Source: Prochlorococcus sp. AG-670-O11
GTDB taxonomy: Bacteria > Cyanobacteriota > Cyanobacteriia > PCC-6307 > Cyanobiaceae
Reading direction: 5' to 3'
Assembly (NCBI GenBank): GCA_003211335.1
Contig: QCTA01000007.1
Coordinates: forward strand, 1 to 26,166
DNA length: 26,166 bases
Every line of letters begins with the position of its first letter. Position 1 is the first letter of the stretch. Under the pieces are notes generated by a model that worked only from the letters and a program-made list of their open reading frames with translations, did no database searches and had not been told where the DNA came from. The position numbers and the translations under genes were made by a program. Below are positions 25,390-26,166 of this stretch, piece by piece.

Positions 25390-25605
25390 ATGAAGTTTGA
25401 AAAAGCTTATATCGTTACACTTGTGGCACCTTTAATGATTTTATTATCAATCATAGGATTTATTTCGAGGAAAGATAATAAGAAGATATTTTATTTGCCA
25501 GTTGGTTTCATGGGAATATTCATTATTTTGGAGAAAGAATTTAGTAGAGAATTAAAGAGGAAAAAAATTTTTAATAAAATAAAATCTTTCAAACAAACCA
25601 AATAA
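25390..25605 (+). CDS. Small membrane protein, function unknown
   Basis: A 71-residue protein from the ATG at 25390; an in-frame TTG at 25375 would give 76. It has two hydrophobic segments (IVTLVAPLMILLSIIGFI, then FYLPVGFMGIFIILE) and a basic tail (RELKRKKIFNKIKSFKQTK), so the tail probably lies in the cytoplasm. Its pattern recalls small cyanobacterial DUF3188-type proteins, but I cannot confirm that from sequence alone. It follows the amidohydrolase by 16 bases and may be the last gene of that transcript, ahead of the thiC promoter. Confidence 0.62.
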   Translation: MKFEKAYIVTLVAPLMILLSIIGFISRKDNKKIFYLPVGFMGIFIILEKEFSRELKRKKIFNKIKSFKQTK

Positions 25606-25625
25606 AAATATATATTTTTCAGTAA

Positions 25626-25631
25626 TATAAG
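25626..25631 (+). promoter_or_regulatory. Putative -10 element for the thiC leader
   Basis: TATAAG lies about 40 bases before the TPP aptamer. Transcription from near 25637 would include the whole riboswitch. The -35 region is not recognisable. Confidence 0.35.
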
Positions 25632-25667
25632 ATGACTATTTTTTAAAAAAGAGCTACTTTTTAATTA

Positions 25668-25750
25668 ACACTAGGGGTGCTAAGGAAATGGCTTAGCTGA
25701 GATCATACCCTTTGAACCTGAAACAGTTAAAACTGACGAAGGAAAGTTTC
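25668..25750 (+). promoter_or_regulatory. TPP riboswitch (thi box) before thiC
   Basis: The aptamer core is unmistakable: GGGGTGC at 25674-25680, CTGAGA, then ACCCTTTGAACCTGA and, after the P5 hairpin (CAGT-TAAA-ACTG), the closing GACGAAGGAAA. The P3 helix is small, GCTAAG (25679-25684) with CTTAGC (25692-25697). P1 is weak as seen, only ACT (25670-25672) with AGT (25745-25747) plus mismatches. Thiamine pyrophosphate binding is expected to lower thiC expression. No strong Rho-independent terminator follows, so control of translation or a short alternative pairing (ACTAG 25670-25674 with CTAGT 25765-25769) is more likely. Confidence 0.95.
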
Positions 25751-25795
25751 AATTTGATCGAACTCTAGTAATAAACAATTTAAATTTAAAAAGTC

Positions 25796-26166
25796 ATGAG
25801 AAATTCCTGGATAAAGCCACGCCTTGGACAAAAGAATGTTACTCAGATGAATTTTGCTAGAAATGGAAATATAACCGAAGAAATGACCTATGTTGCTCAA
25901 AGAGAAAATCTTCCGCCTTCATTAATTATGGAAGAAGTTGCGAGGGGCAGATTAATAATTCCAGCTAATATCAATCATGTAAATCTTGAACCAATGGCAA
26001 TTGGTATTGCCTCTAAATGTAAAGTAAACGCGAATATTGGGGCTTCTCCTAATGCAAGTGATATCAATGAAGAAGTTGAGAAGCTTAAATTAGCAGTAAA
26101 ATATGGGGCTGATACAGTTATGGATTTATCTACTGGAGGAGTAAATCTTGATGAAGTTAGAGAAGC
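25796..26166 (+). CDS. thiC: Phosphomethylpyrimidine synthase ThiC (3' end missing)
   Basis: ThiC is the radical-SAM enzyme that turns aminoimidazole ribotide into HMP phosphate, the pyrimidine half of thiamine. I translated the frame from the ATG at 25796; it is open to the window edge (123 complete codons). The product has the family's [47 protein letters not shown] and [14 protein letters not shown] blocks. The Fe-S cluster cysteines at the C-terminus lie outside the window. It begins 46 bases after the TPP aptamer, which both identifies and regulates it. Confidence 0.97.
   Translation, partial: MRNSWIKPRLGQKNVTQMNFARNGNITEEMTYVAQRENLPPSLIMEEVARGRLIIPANINHVNLEPMAIGIASKCKVNANIGASPNASDINEEVEKLKLAVKYGADTVMDLSTGGVNLDEVRE

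Noticed and set aside
25639..25650. TTTTTTAAAAAA palindrome before the TPP riboswitch
   Set aside because: It is a simple AT tract of a type common here; as a hairpin it would be very weak, and it ends no identified transcript convincingly.
1..26166. Mobile elements, CRISPR arrays, defence systems, tRNA or rRNA genes
   Set aside because: I looked on both strands for transposase-like frames, repeat-spacer patterns and tRNA cloverleaf ends and saw none. By eye only; tRNAscan-SE and a CRISPR finder would settle it.

Overview
The window is an ordinary-looking stretch of core chromosome from a marine picocyanobacterium, most likely a high-light Prochlorococcus. The grounds are the strong AT richness, the compact layout (no gap between genes exceeds about 180 bases), and several cyanobacterial proteins: SecA with a long motor-domain insert and no C-terminal zinc motif, a group 2 sigma factor, OmpR-type and GntR-type regulators, and cyanobacterial small proteins. 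Species assignment is inference. I see no mobile elements, CRISPR arrays, rRNA or tRNA genes. Starts are often TTG or GTG, and Shine-Dalgarno sequences are mostly absent.

Left part (1-6000): the 3' end of secA meets a minus-strand cluster transcribed as miaA, infC, a GntR-family regulator and cysE. A 23-bp near-perfect palindrome sits just upstream of the GntR gene and is the best operator candidate here. Middle left (5940-10540): gyrB, with a structured leader, is followed by a start/stop-overlapped exported SH3-like protein, two tandem CrcB/Fluc fluoride-channel subunits with TTG starts, and mgtE (Mg2+ channel).

Middle (10541-16526): a group 2 sigma-70 factor, an alpha/beta hydrolase on the minus strand, a PfkB-family sugar kinase, tsaE (tRNA t6A modification), ahcY (SAH hydrolase), a DedA-family membrane protein and ssb. 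Three convergent pairs here overlap at their 3' ends.

Right part (16527-26166): the mreBCD cell-shape operon, an OmpR-family response regulator, lysS, an unusually GC-rich 83-residue conserved-type protein, then smpB and ruvB on opposite strands. These are followed by a lumen- or periplasm-directed TPR protein, an M20D amidohydrolase and a small membrane protein. The window ends with a clear TPP riboswitch controlling thiC, which is cut by the edge.

Functionally this is housekeeping: protein export, translation, tRNA modification, replication and repair, cell shape, sulfur and methyl metabolism, and thiamine synthesis. I did not find a convincing new multi-gene system. The most useful leads are regulatory (the GntR palindrome, the gyrB leader hairpin, a possible alternative pairing in the TPP riboswitch) and the asymmetric Fluc pair.
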